64,000 nucleotides of DNA from Paenibacillus ihbetae (GTDB taxonomy: Bacteria; Bacillota; Bacilli; Paenibacillales; Paenibacillaceae): the NCBI RefSeq assembly GCF_002741055.1, contig NZ_CP016809.1, positions 2,006,501 through 2,070,500 of the forward strand, given 5' to 3'. Both the position numbers and the translations under genes were made by a program. Positions 42,180 through 50,807 of the stretch are shown piece after piece. A model generated the notes under the pieces. It made no database searches, had not been told where the DNA came from, and saw nothing but the letters and a program-made list of their open reading frames with translations. Each line of letters opens with the position of its first letter. Position 1 is the stretch's first letter.

Positions 42180-43409
42180 ATGCCAAGCTCGATCCGTATG
42201 CTTCAAAACGGCTTTGTCCGTGCAATCTTGATATCGAATGTATGCTCCCAGCTCGGCATATGGATCCGGAATTTCGCGGTTCTGCTGTATGTCATGAACA
42301 TGACGGACGGGGATGCCTTTGCCATCTCCATGATTTCCGTCGCGGAATATGGACCGATTTTTCTATTTTCATTCATTGGAGGTGTATTCGCAGACCGTTG
42401 GCGTCCCAAAGCAACCATCGTCTGGTGTGAGATCCTCAGCGCTTGCTCCGTCATAGTTGTCTTTCTAATGCTGGAATCCGGCTCATGGAGTGCTGTATTC
42501 TTCGCAACCTTATGCTCTTCCATCCTGTCGCAGTTCGCCCAGCCCTCCGGCATGAAGCTGTTCAAAACCCATGTGCGGGAGGAGGATGCGTCGATTGGAA
42601 TGTCGCTGCTGCAGACGCTGTTTTCTCTCTTCATGATCATCGGCCCGATTCTGGGTACGTGGGTATATCAGCAATGGGGGATGTCGGTTGCCCTCTTGCT
42701 TACGAGCGGAATGTTCGTGCTGTCTGCGCAGGCCTTGCTGCTAGTACCCAAAGATCGAGACCAGACGGTATTCAGGGACACAGCAACGGCAGCCCCTTCC
42801 ATTCTTCACGATATGGCCGAAGGCATTCGGTATGTTTGGATCAGAAAAGACCTGCTGCGGCTAAGCCTCTGCTTCACGGTTGTAGGTCTTGGTGTGGGAG
42901 TGATCTCCCCGCTTGGCGTGTTTCTCGTAACCGAACGCTTAGGCTTGTCCGCCCAGCATTTGCAGTGGATCACCATACCTTACGGAATAGGCGAAATTAC
43001 GGGCGGGATCGTAACCTTTATGCTCGCATCCCGAATCGCTCCCGGACGCTTGCTTATGACGGGCTTGATTGTGAACGGCGCTGGCATTCTTATGCTGGGT
43101 CTGTCCTCGGTCCTCTGGGCGACGATGCTCTCGCAATTCCTCATCGCGCTGCTTCAACCGGCTATTTTTATCGGGAACAACGCCTTGGTCATGCAGCAGA
43201 CGGAACAAGCCTACATCGGCAGGGTCACCGGCATCCGTACGCCGCTCATGACCGGGGCGATGCTGATCGCAATGGGATGCTCAGGCCTGTTGAAGCAAGC
43301 GATGTCGTTAACTGCAGTATATGGATTAGCTGGCGTGTGTTTTCTCGCCGGTTTCGTGATGATTCTCCCGCTACTTCGTCATGGCTCAAGGTCATCTCGC
43401 GATGTCTGA
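42180..43409 (+). CDS. MFS transporter, drug-exporter (DHA3) type
   Basis: A 409-residue permease with about 12 helices. The start is ATG 42180, preceded by TAAGGAGGAA; the frame is open 25 codons further upstream without a site. The N-terminus FVRAILISNVCSQLGIWIRN and loop motif GGVFADRWRPK are typical of MFS_3 exporters. It probably exports an antibiotic or other small molecule. It stands alone, so the substrate is unknown. The 316-bp gap before it (41864-42179) shows no further gene. Confidence 0.88.
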   Translation: MPSSIRMLQNGFVRAILISNVCSQLGIWIRNFAVLLYVMNMTDGDAFAISMISVAEYGPIFLFSFIGGVFADRWRPKATIVWCEILSACSVIVVFLMLESGSWSAVFFATLCSSILSQFAQPSGMKLFKTHVREEDASIGMSLLQTLFSLFMIIGPILGTWVYQQWGMSVALLLTSGMFVLSAQALLLVPKDRDQTVFRDTATAAPSILHDMAEGIRYVWIRKDLLRLSLCFTVVGLGVGVISPLGVFLVTERLGLSAQHLQWITIPYGIGEITGGIVTFMLASRIAPGRLLMTGLIVNGAGILMLGLSSVLWATMLSQFLIALLQPAIFIGNNALVMQQTEQAYIGRVTGIRTPLMTGAMLIAMGCSGLLKQAMSLTAVYGLAGVCFLAGFVMILPLLRHGSRSSRDV

Positions 43410-43447
43410 TTGCCGTGAAGCCAAGGAAACTACCCCTCCTGCAAAAA

Positions 43448-43494
43448 AACCGAGCGAAACGATGGATTTGCCGCGTCTCACTCGGTTCTTTGTT
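43448..43494 (+). terminator. Terminator of the MFS gene
   Basis: AACCGAG and CTCGGTT arms enclose a long loop and are followed by CTTTGTTGTT, about 40 bp past the stop. Confidence 0.6.
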
Positions 43495-43515
43495 GTTGTA
43501 TAACCAGATACGCGC

Positions 43516-43761
43516 TTAATCTTCGTCGTCTTCTTCCTCAATCTTCAAGATTCTCCCCGATTTCGCGAGGACCTCGACTTCGAACAGCCGGTTCCCGGAT
43601 GTCAGGATAAATATTTCATATACCAACACGCCGTGCTCCAGCTCCATATCGACATGCACAATTTGACCCGGAACACGGGCCAGTGCAATTTCTTGGGCTT
43701 GCTGCATTGAAATTCTCTGCCTGGTCGTAGGTCCTGGAGCATGGTAGTAGTTTCCATACAT
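43516..43761 (-). CDS. PepSY-domain protein
   Basis: An 81-residue protein forming a single PepSY module. It has ISMQQAQEIALARVPGQIVH, the strands VDMELEHGVLVYEIFIL and LFEVEVLAKSGRILKIEEED, and an acidic tail. The family binds and inhibits proteases or acts as a sensor outside the cytoplasm, yet no signal peptide is visible here. ATG 43761 or TTG 43764 could be the start after GGGAG. It is a monocistronic gene convergent with the exporter. Confidence 0.85.
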   Translation of the reverse strand: MYGNYYHAPGPTTRQRISMQQAQEIALARVPGQIVHVDMELEHGVLVYEIFILTSGNRLFEVEVLAKSGRILKIEEEDDED

Positions 43762-44000
43762 CAATCAATAACTCCCTTCATCATAAGATCCGCTCCTGTA
43801 CCATATGAAAAGTAATGGGTGTTGGTGCGCCGCTCATGCATCGGCTGTCAGTTCATTTTTCCTTGAGGATCCCTTGCAGCACGGCACGGTAAATTAGCAC
43901 TATGAATCGTACCTCTCTCTGTTTCCATAGCTTCCAGCTTCGCTTATATGATAAAGTACACGTTGGCAGGATTTAGGGCATTATTAAGGGGAGGTACCTG

Positions 44001-44732
44001 ATGCGCGATAACGGAACTGATTTTTATGACAACGACGCGAATTTCGAGAAGTATATGCAGCGCCGGCAATGGCAAGAGAATGCTAACGATACCTTAGAGA
44101 AGCCCGTCATTATGGAGCTGCTGGGGGATTGTTCGGATCGTCATATCCTGGATTTGGGGTGCGGGGATGCCGGATTTGGCGTGGAATTGTTGAAAAAAGG
44201 TTGTGCAGCTTATATGGGAATCGAGGGTTCCCGCAAAATGGCGGAGGCTTCGGAGAGCAATCTAACCGGCCTTAACAACGGGACCGTTCAGCATATGAGG
44301 ATGGAGGACTATGCGTATCCTCCGGATGCCTATGATGTGGTTATCTCCAGACTCGCCATTCATTATCTTCAGGATATCGCGGGCCTCTTTCGAGGCATTC
44401 ATCAGACACTTAGGCCCGGTGGAAGATTCATCTTCTCCGTCGAGCATCCGGTCATTACCTCTACTCTTCAGCCGTCCGGGATGCGAACGAATTGGGTCGT
44501 GGATAACTACTTCATCGAGGGGTACCGGGAGCAGCAGTGGCTTGGGGGGACGGTCCATAAATATCATCGCACGGTGGAGGATTATTTTACGGCACTTACG
44601 GAAGCAGGCTTTCGCGTGGCGTCCCTTCGCGAATCGAAGCCGGTTCGCGAGCACTTCCTGACCGAAGAGACGTATGAACGCCGGCGGCGGATTCCGCTGT
44701 TTTTGTTCTTGGAGGGGGTTAAGAAGGGGTAG
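44001..44732 (+). CDS. Class I SAM-dependent methyltransferase
   Basis: A 243-residue enzyme with the Rossmann glycine motif HILDLGCGDAGFG (near residue 50), the acidic strand-2 end MGIEGSRKM and the late motif ISRLAIHYLQDI followed by LRPGGRFIFSVEHPV. This matches small Methyltransf_11-type enzymes acting on small molecules. GGGGAGG lies before the ATG. It is monocistronic, with a terminator about 110 bp downstream. The acceptor is unknown. Confidence 0.88.
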   Translation: MRDNGTDFYDNDANFEKYMQRRQWQENANDTLEKPVIMELLGDCSDRHILDLGCGDAGFGVELLKKGCAAYMGIEGSRKMAEASESNLTGLNNGTVQHMRMEDYAYPPDAYDVVISRLAIHYLQDIAGLFRGIHQTLRPGGRFIFSVEHPVITSTLQPSGMRTNWVVDNYFIEGYREQQWLGGTVHKYHRTVEDYFTALTEAGFRVASLRESKPVREHFLTEETYERRRRIPLFLFLEGVKKG

Positions 44733-44842
44733 GGCTTCATTGCGTTGATGACCACGAAAAGCCTGGCAGTAGTGTTCAATCAAAATGCGTTCCAATGAAC
44801 GACTCAGGACTTCGTTCGTCCTATGACAATCCGTGAAATAGT

Positions 44843-44882
44843 AACGGCCGTTTTCTTGGTGATATTCCAGGAAACGGCCGTT
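44843..44882. terminator. Hairpin terminator downstream of the methyltransferase
   Basis: AACGGCCGTTTTC(T)TGG and CCAGGAAACGGCCGTT pair along about 14 bp. It can act in both directions between the methyltransferase and rtcB genes. Confidence 0.7.
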
Positions 44883-44883
44883 A

Positions 44884-45075
44884 TAATTCAACTCAATTCA
44901 TTCATTTCATTTTAATTCATATCAATGCAATACAATACGATACAATGAAATGCGATACAAGCAATACGATACAAGCAATACGATACAATGCAATATTATG
45001 CAATGTAATCCAAAGCAAAGTAAAGCAATGCAAAGATAATGCAAAGCAATGTAATCCAATGTAATCAATGTAAGT
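44884..45075. repeat. Low-complexity A/T-rich repeats
   Basis: About 190 bp of short, degenerate units such as AATACGATAC and AATGCAAAGC recur with a 5-10 bp period. No gene is supported here. Confidence 0.8.
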
Positions 45076-45096
45076 CCGATGATGCCAGTATACGCG

Positions 45097-46323
45097 TTAA
45101 TCCTTGTACGGATCGAATTCATTCGCACCCGCCATGCAGACGCCGATCGGCTTCAGCACATGCAGTACCTCAATCGTCCCGGCGTGCGCATCCAGAACGT
45201 CCTGGAGCTTGCGGTACACAAACGGGCTCTCGTCAGTACCGGCGCCGCGCAGCTCCACGCCAAATTCCTTAACGGCCGCAAGCATTTGTGCTGTCGAGAT
45301 TTGGCCGCCGCTGCGGGTCCGGGTCTTCCAGTTCATTCGGCCGGCCGCCTGCGTCCGGCTCATGATGCGTCCTGCCCCATGTACGGTGCTGAAGCAAGCG
45401 TCCCGGTTTTCCTCCGAATCCCTGCCCCGAACGATCACGGATATATCACCCATGCTGCCGCCGATAAACCCGGTCTGCCCCGGCGCCGACGGCGTGGCTC
45501 CTTTCCGCACGACAATGGCTTCTCTCCCCTCATGCGTCTCCTTCCAAGCATAATTATGATGATTATGCACCTCGAAGTCGGCTTCAGCCCCGAGTATCGA
45601 CAGCACCTGCCCGATGACGTAATCCCGTCCGGCATAGGCGTAACGGCCCGCAAGCTTCATCGCCCGATAATACATATCGCCAAGCTCGCTGTCCAGGTCG
45701 AACAGCACCGGCGGTTGGTCCATCGATTCCCCCGGGGCATTTGCCAGAAAATCGCGTCCGGCGCTTAAATTGAGGAAGCCGCTCGCCGTTTTATGGCCAA
45801 AGCCCCGGCTGCCGAAATGATTGGCGACCCACAGCCGTCCCGTCTCCTGCTCCTCAAACAGATCGACGAAATGATTGCCGCTGCCGACCGTGCCTAACTG
45901 GCTTCGGGCCAGCACCAGCAGCTTATCGTGCTCCTGCTTCCCGATCGAGCGGTACACGTCCCAATCCGGATCATCAAACAGCTCATGATCGACCCGCGTG
46001 TTGTTGACGCGCCCGATTCCGAAGGAAATGCTGCGCGCGATGTCGTCCATTATGCGACCCAGCACCGGCTTGATGTCCTTCGCATGCAGGTTCGTCCGTA
46101 CCGCCTTGTTCCCGCAGGCAATATCGTAGCCTACGCCGGAGGGTGAGATCTGGCCGTCGTATACAACGACGCCTCCGATCGGCTGACTGTACCCTTTATG
46201 ATGGTCGGCCATTAGCAAGGTCCGGATGACATTGCCGGTTTCAGCGCATCTGCGCGCTTGGGCCACCGCGCTTTCATCCGGCTTTCCCCACACCCGAACA
46301 CCGTCGATGTTTTGATATCCCAT
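45097..46323 (-). CDS. rtcB: RtcB-family RNA ligase
   Basis: A 408-residue ligase that joins 2',3'-cyclic phosphate or 3'-phosphate RNA ends to 5'-OH ends using GTP and Mn. Conserved blocks are MADHHKGYSQPIGGV (about 38-52), GVGYDIACGNKAV with metal-binding Cys70, GTVGSGNHFVDLFE, VANHFGSRGFGHK, NHHNYAW and the guanylylation motif VHGAGRIMSR near residue 325. The housekeeping tRNA is not the expected target in Firmicutes, so RNA repair is likelier. It is the last gene of a three-gene operon with a helical-repeat protein and a nucleotidyltransferase. Confidence 0.95.
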   Translation of the reverse strand: MGYQNIDGVRVWGKPDESAVAQARRCAETGNVIRTLLMADHHKGYSQPIGGVVVYDGQISPSGVGYDIACGNKAVRTNLHAKDIKPVLGRIMDDIARSISFGIGRVNNTRVDHELFDDPDWDVYRSIGKQEHDKLLVLARSQLGTVGSGNHFVDLFEEQETGRLWVANHFGSRGFGHKTASGFLNLSAGRDFLANAPGESMDQPPVLFDLDSELGDMYYRAMKLAGRYAYAGRDYVIGQVLSILGAEADFEVHNHHNYAWKETHEGREAIVVRKGATPSAPGQTGFIGGSMGDISVIVRGRDSEENRDACFSTVHGAGRIMSRTQAAGRMNWKTRTRSGGQISTAQMLAAVKEFGVELRGAGTDESPFVYRKLQDVLDAHAGTIEVLHVLKPIGVCMAGANEFDPYKD

Positions 46324-46378
46324 TTTCCGTTCACTCCAGTATCTTAAAAAATGAAATCCTTCTGTGCTAACAACTTAC

Positions 46379-47974
46379 TTACGTTTCTCCCTGCGCTGCC
46401 TGTTCGTTTGAAATTCCGTTCTTGGCCAAAAGGGAGCGGATGCGTTCCCGGACCGATTCATCCGGGTCTACCGCCAACACATGAACCAGCACTTCGGCCA
46501 GCCGTTTTTTCCAAGAAGCTGCCTTCCATGCCTCAAGCGCAGTAAGCGCCATATGCCGGTTATTCACCACAGGGCTGTTTAGGCCGGCCGCGATCAGCTC
46601 AAGGCCGATCCCTTCATGACGGTCCAGGTTCTGAAGGATGCTGCTAAGGCATCGGTGTGCCGCAAATTCCTCGCCGAACCCCATCTCCTCGCCAGGGCCC
46701 GAGGCAATTTCCGCGAGCGGCAGTCGCTGCTCGGCGAAATCGACAAGCTCCCGGATTCGCATGGAATCATTCGATTTCATCAGCTCCAAATAGTGCGAAT
46801 CGAGCAGCGGGTTCGCCGTAAGCTGAGCAAATAGCTCCTGCCAGATATCAACGCCCAGCCTGCGGGCAGCGGACACCCCGTACCATTGCTCCGCGGGACT
46901 TCCGGTCTTGACCGCTTCCATGACAACTTCTTGCCACATCGGTTTCGATAGGATGCGCTCGCAAGCGTCGGCAGCAGCTTGTCTCCGCTCCTCGGTCCAT
47001 CCCGCGGTTAACCGCTGCACCCAGCCTTCATCCGAAGCGTCCAGATATTCACGAAGCTTCAGAATGACCGTCAAATGCTTCGCCGTCCGCCCCTGCTCCT
47101 CAGCGAGTCGTACGTAGTCCGTTACGGCATGCGCAGCGAACTCGTAATCGTCGATATCCTCGGCGGGTCCGCCATGGAGCAGCGCCTGAATGATATCGGT
47201 CGCGCCTTCAAACAGCTCGTCATCGACGCTGCTTGCCGAGAGCGCTCCATGAAGCTCGCCGTTCCGTGCGCAAATGCAAGCCAGGTATTCATCCATGATG
47301 CTGTTAGGGCAGCCATAACGCAGCAGCCACGCCCGAATTTCCGGTGTATCCGGCTGCAGCCGTTCGACTGTATGGATTTTTCCCCAGCCATGGACCGTCT
47401 GGGCCAATTCAAACAACACGTCATTGCTGTTTTCCATCCCGTTCATGATCGCTACGGCGGCATACAGTGTAAATTCTTCATGTCTTCCCAAGGTCAGGAG
47501 CAGGTCCTTCGCCGCTTCGTTTCGGAACAACCCGAGCACGGCCATGCCGAATTTGACGACATTTCGGTGCGTCCCGCATTCCGCAAACCATTTCGCTTCG
47601 TAAAACAGCGCCTCCGGCTCGATGCCGGGAGCTTGCCGGATCTCCTCCAACAGGGCATCAATGCTGCCGCCGATATCCAGCTTCATCAGCTGTTCGTATA
47701 CAGCCTTGCGCTTCAGCGTCCCAGGCTTTCTCGTCAGCTTCACCAGCAGGCGGATCAGCTCCCGGACCTCCTCGGAAGCTCCAGCTGGTGACGCATGATG
47801 CCCAAGCGCGCCGTCCAATCCTCCGGCCACCCAGCGCATTCGGCTTCCTGCCCAGAATTCCTCATCATCCGGCAGGGTGCCATCCACCGTCTCCCCCTGC
47901 CGTCGAATATAGTCGTATATAGAGGTCTTCCCTTCCCAAGGCATCCGTTTCGCTTGATTAAACAAAATAACCAT
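46379..47974 (-). CDS. Helical-repeat (HEAT-like) protein of the RtcB operon
   Basis: About 531 residues, almost entirely amphipathic helices arranged like HEAT/ARM repeats. A distinctive N-terminus reads MVILFNQAKRMPWEGKTSIY. ATG 47974 is preferred; ATG 47983 is close behind GGGAGAAGG. The start overlaps the end of the nucleotidyltransferase gene, and rtcB follows 55 bp downstream. From memory, relatives with this N-terminus carry the doubtful label limonene hydroxylase, but no oxygenase motif is visible. A scaffold in RNA recognition or repair fits the context better. This is inference. Confidence 0.75.
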   Translation of the reverse strand: MVILFNQAKRMPWEGKTSIYDYIRRQGETVDGTLPDDEEFWAGSRMRWVAGGLDGALGHHASPAGASEEVRELIRLLVKLTRKPGTLKRKAVYEQLMKLDIGGSIDALLEEIRQAPGIEPEALFYEAKWFAECGTHRNVVKFGMAVLGLFRNEAAKDLLLTLGRHEEFTLYAAVAIMNGMENSNDVLFELAQTVHGWGKIHTVERLQPDTPEIRAWLLRYGCPNSIMDEYLACICARNGELHGALSASSVDDELFEGATDIIQALLHGGPAEDIDDYEFAAHAVTDYVRLAEEQGRTAKHLTVILKLREYLDASDEGWVQRLTAGWTEERRQAAADACERILSKPMWQEVVMEAVKTGSPAEQWYGVSAARRLGVDIWQELFAQLTANPLLDSHYLELMKSNDSMRIRELVDFAEQRLPLAEIASGPGEEMGFGEEFAAHRCLSSILQNLDRHEGIGLELIAAGLNSPVVNNRHMALTALEAWKAASWKKRLAEVLVHVLAVDPDESVRERIRSLLAKNGISNEQAAQGET

Positions 47975-48776
47975 CCCACTCATCCTTCTCCCATACTTCA
48001 TATACTACCGACCGGAACAGATGGTCAAGCTTCGCGTCCATGCCGCCATCTTCCCCTTCGGCCGTTCGCATGTCCTTCGCGATCCGTTCGTATACGGCTA
48101 ATTGGGTCTCAACATATTCGTTGATTACGTTAATCTTCGGCTCATCTTTCATTTCATCCCCGGCGATTTTGCGGGCGAGCAGCTCTTGAACGGCCGTCTT
48201 CAGCCCGCTCCCTTCGGGTATTAGTGCACCCGCCAGCTGCTGGAACTCCATAGGCGGCATCTCGCCATGCTTCTCGATCCACTCGCAAGCCAGGATCGGA
48301 CGAAGCACGTAGAAATATTTTTTGATCTTGACGGTATCGCCCTGGAGATAGGTCCGGTAATTTCCCCTGGCCATATGCAAGTAATGATGCATGCACGCTC
48401 TAGGCGAGAACATCTGCGACGCGAGCTCCCGGATCCGCGAGGCCGCCGAGCAGCGTTCCACATACAGGATAGGCGACTGCAGCCATTCGAGCAGCGGCGG
48501 GTTTGATTTGCGGAAGAGGCGGAGCGCTTTTTTCAAATCCCACCCGTTGATGTCCAGCTGATCGCTGATCGGTCGTTCAATCACGTCCCGCTTGTCGAAT
48601 ATGGATAAGTACCACTCCACCGGCCGGATATATAGAAAACGCACGTCATAATCGCTGTCCCGGGAAGGAAAGCCCCACGCCCGGCTGCCCGACTCGCACG
48701 CATATAGAATCCGGATGCCCTCCTCCCGTTCAATGCGCTTCAGTTCTTCGAGGATCGATTGCTTGATCTGCGACAT
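47958..48776 (-). CDS. RlaP-like nucleotidyltransferase (COG3541 type)
   Basis: A 272-residue polymerase-beta-fold protein. The active site GSRAWGFPSRDSDYDVRF (residues 30-47) gives the GS motif and the Asp pair. RPVEWYLSIFDKRDVIERPI follows, then a helical C-terminus with SNPPLLEWLQSP and FYVLRPILACEWIE. This is the COG3541/RlaP pattern of RNA-ligase-associated nucleotidyltransferases. AAAGGGGG precedes ATG 48776. It is the first gene of the operon ending in rtcB. It may add nucleotides to a damaged RNA end before ligation. Confidence 0.88.
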   Translation of the reverse strand: MSQIKQSILEELKRIEREEGIRILYACESGSRAWGFPSRDSDYDVRFLYIRPVEWYLSIFDKRDVIERPISDQLDINGWDLKKALRLFRKSNPPLLEWLQSPILYVERCSAASRIRELASQMFSPRACMHHYLHMARGNYRTYLQGDTVKIKKYFYVLRPILACEWIEKHGEMPPMEFQQLAGALIPEGSGLKTAVQELLARKIAGDEMKDEPKINVINEYVETQLAVYERIAKDMRTAEGEDGGMDAKLDHLFRSVVYEVWEKDEWDGYFV

Positions 48777-48858
48777 GTTGAATTCCCCCTTTGACGTTCT
48801 ATTGGAGCGGCCCAATCGCTCCGGATGCAGCAGGCCGGATCTGTGGATCAGCACCGTT

Positions 48859-49117
48859 TGTCAGCACTCCGCATGCGGATCACTACCTCTGTTCGTCTGT
48901 CAACACTCTGCATGCGGATAAGTACCTCTGTTCGTCTGTCAGCACTCCGCTTGCGGATCAGTACCCCTGTTCGTCTGTCTGCACTCCGCATGCGGATCAG
49001 TACCTCTGTTCGTCTGTCAGCACTCCGCTTACGGATCAGTACCCCTGTTCGTCCGTCTGCACTCCGCATGCGGATCAGTACCTCTGTTCGTCTGTCAACA
49101 CTCCGCTTGCGGATCAT
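48859..49117. repeat. 39-bp minisatellite, six and a half copies
   Basis: Units start TGTCAGCACTCCGCATGCGG and continue ATCAGTACCTCTGTTCGTC. Every unit contains a 10-bp palindrome CCGCATGCGG or the variants CCGCTTGCGG and CCGCTTACGG. Units alternate in type, giving a 78-bp higher order. The array lies 83 bp upstream of the nucleotidyltransferase start, between it and the divergent WYL genes. The frames through it are open only because 39 is a multiple of three. Confidence 0.95.
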
Positions 49118-49131
49118 GTCTCCAATCTCTG

Positions 49132-49184
49132 TTGTCCTCTAATTTTTTGGATTGATCTTCACTGTCGTTAAAATTAGAGGACAA
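49132..49184. other. 15-bp inverted repeat in the divergent intergenic region
   Basis: TTGTCCTCTAATTTT (49132-49146) and AAAATTAGAGGACAA (49170-49184) are exact complements with a 23-bp spacer. A further hairpin, ACAAGTCCC/GGGACTTGT, is at 49271-49293. No protein gene is supported in 49118-49499. Confidence 0.7.
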
Positions 49185-49499
49185 AGGAGAACGCTAACGC
49201 TTTTCCGACCTGATTCCGCCTGCTCCGTTGAAGCAGGTTTGAGAGTAACTCACGTAGTACATCTCGCTCCACAAGTCCCTTTTGGGGACTTGTTTGCCTC
49301 GGCCGCGCTCGCTCGCGCTCCGCAGGTCCCTTTTCGGTGCACGGTGCTTCTGTTGCCTCTATCTTCGCGCATTCCCGGGACGTTGAACATGGCAAAAGTA
49401 TTACGAAGCGGCAAATCCGGGATTAAAGTTTTCCGTTTCACTGCATTTCAACCCCTGATACAATAGACAGATAGCCTGCTTAACGAACGGAGGTTGACC

Positions 49500-50807
49500 A
49501 TGGCCAAGGAAAGCTTTGATAAGGAGATCCAGTTTCTGCGCATGCTTGCATTGACGAGCGGCGCTTACAGCCGGCAGCAGTTCGCCGACCGGCTCGGCAT
49601 TTCCGTACATACCTTTGATAAAACCATCCGAAAGCTAAAGGACATCGTCAGCACCGTGCACCAGCAGCTGCCCATGGAGCAGGGCGCCGAGCTGGCTGAT
49701 GCCCTCCGGTTCAGCTATTATGAATCGGCCGATCCGGTGCTGCTGTTCCTGTTCCGCGCCAAGTCGGTCAAGGAATCCGAAGGACTCCGGATTTCTCTGC
49801 TTCTCAGCGCCATGCGCGATGAGGCCTTAACCGTCTCGGAGCTGCTGGACGCCTGCTGCGGCGGAACCCCGGATGGAGCTCCCTACCCAGATGAAAAAAC
49901 GGTCCGCTCCGATCTGAAATATCTGGAGGAGGTCGGCGTCATTTGCAGGGAGCCCGGTCCCCGGCCTTACCGGTACCGGATCCGCAGCGAGCTCGTCCAT
50001 GAGCTGTCCGAAGAGGAGCTCCTGGACCTCTACGACTTCGTTGATATCATGGCGAATACGCAGGTCCCGTCCGTGCCGGGCTATCTGCTCCGCGACGGGC
50101 TTAAAAAGCAGCTGCAGCGAAGTGAAGCGATGCCGTTTACCGAAACCTTTTTATACAAGTATCACTATCATTCCCGCATCTTAGACGAAGCGCATCTGTT
50201 CACCCTCCTTAAGGCGATCCGCAACCGGCTCAAGGTACGCTTTCTGTACTTTTCGCCGAAAACCGAGCTCAGCTATGCGTCGAAAAATACAAACCCGTTG
50301 TTTGAGCGAGAGTCCAAGGGCAGATGGGAGAAGGTGCTTCCGTTGAAGGTCGTTTACGACCATCAGTACGGCAGATGGTATCTGCTCGCCAACGGCCGGG
50401 AAGGCATTCGCAAATACCGGATGGAGGGCATGACTCAAATTGAGGAGGACGCGGCGGTTGACGAGGCTTGGTTCGAGGCAAAAATGCAGGAGCTGGAGGA
50501 ACGCATCCGGCACAGCTGGCTGATCGATACCGGCCGTCCGGTGGAGGTTCGGGCCCGATTTTTCCACCCCGGGGTCTCCGGGCCGAGCTTCGTGAAGGAA
50601 CGCGTACTGCTGCAAGGACAATGGGGGGAGATCATCGAAGAAGACGAAGTCTCCTTCATATACGAAATTACCGTGAACGGAACAACCGAAATCAAGCCTT
50701 GGCTGCGGAGCTTCGGCTCTGCCTGCGAAATTCTGGAGCCGCTGACGCTCCGCCAGGAAATGATCGACGAATGGAAGGAGATCCAGGCCGCCTATGAATC
50801 CGTTTGA
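49500..50807 (+). CDS. WYL-domain transcriptional regulator (first of pair)
   Basis: A 435-residue regulator with an N-terminal helix-turn-helix (SRQQFADRLGISVHTFDKTI, about 20-40), a second winged-helix-like part around DEALTVSELLDACCGG, and a WYL domain (about 235-320) with RLKVRFLYFSP and YGRWYLLANGREGIRKYRME. WYL domains bind ligands, possibly nucleotides or nucleic acid fragments, and often regulate RNA repair or defence genes. ATG 49500 is 6 nt after GGAGG. It overlaps the second WYL gene by 14 bp and is divergent from the rtcB operon, its likely target. Confidence 0.88.
   Translation: MAKESFDKEIQFLRMLALTSGAYSRQQFADRLGISVHTFDKTIRKLKDIVSTVHQQLPMEQGAELADALRFSYYESADPVLLFLFRAKSVKESEGLRISLLLSAMRDEALTVSELLDACCGGTPDGAPYPDEKTVRSDLKYLEEVGVICREPGPRPYRYRIRSELVHELSEEELLDLYDFVDIMANTQVPSVPGYLLRDGLKKQLQRSEAMPFTETFLYKYHYHSRILDEAHLFTLLKAIRNRLKVRFLYFSPKTELSYASKNTNPLFERESKGRWEKVLPLKVVYDHQYGRWYLLANGREGIRKYRMEGMTQIEEDAAVDEAWFEAKMQELEERIRHSWLIDTGRPVEVRARFFHPGVSGPSFVKERVLLQGQWGEIIEEDEVSFIYEITVNGTTEIKPWLRSFGSACEILEPLTLRQEMIDEWKEIQAAYESV

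Noticed and set aside
44262..44891. 209-codon minus-strand frame over the methyltransferase gene
   Set aside because: Antisense to a gene with clear motifs and a strong ribosome site; no independent support.
48859..49117. CRISPR array
   Set aside because: The whole unit repeats; there are no unique spacers and no cas genes nearby.
48791..49171. Open reading frames on both strands through the 39-bp array, predicting 13-residue peptide repeats
   Set aside because: 39 is a multiple of three, so any stop-free frame in one unit stays open in all units. No ribosome site or start context supports translation.
49271..49293. T-box or other riboswitch before the WYL genes
   Set aside because: The hairpin is clear, but no T-box sequence, specifier loop or other conserved riboswitch core could be found.
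49152..49466. 104-codon plus-strand frame before the WYL genes
   Set aside because: It spans hairpins and inverted repeats, has no ribosome site and gives an unlikely protein. Treated as non-coding structure.
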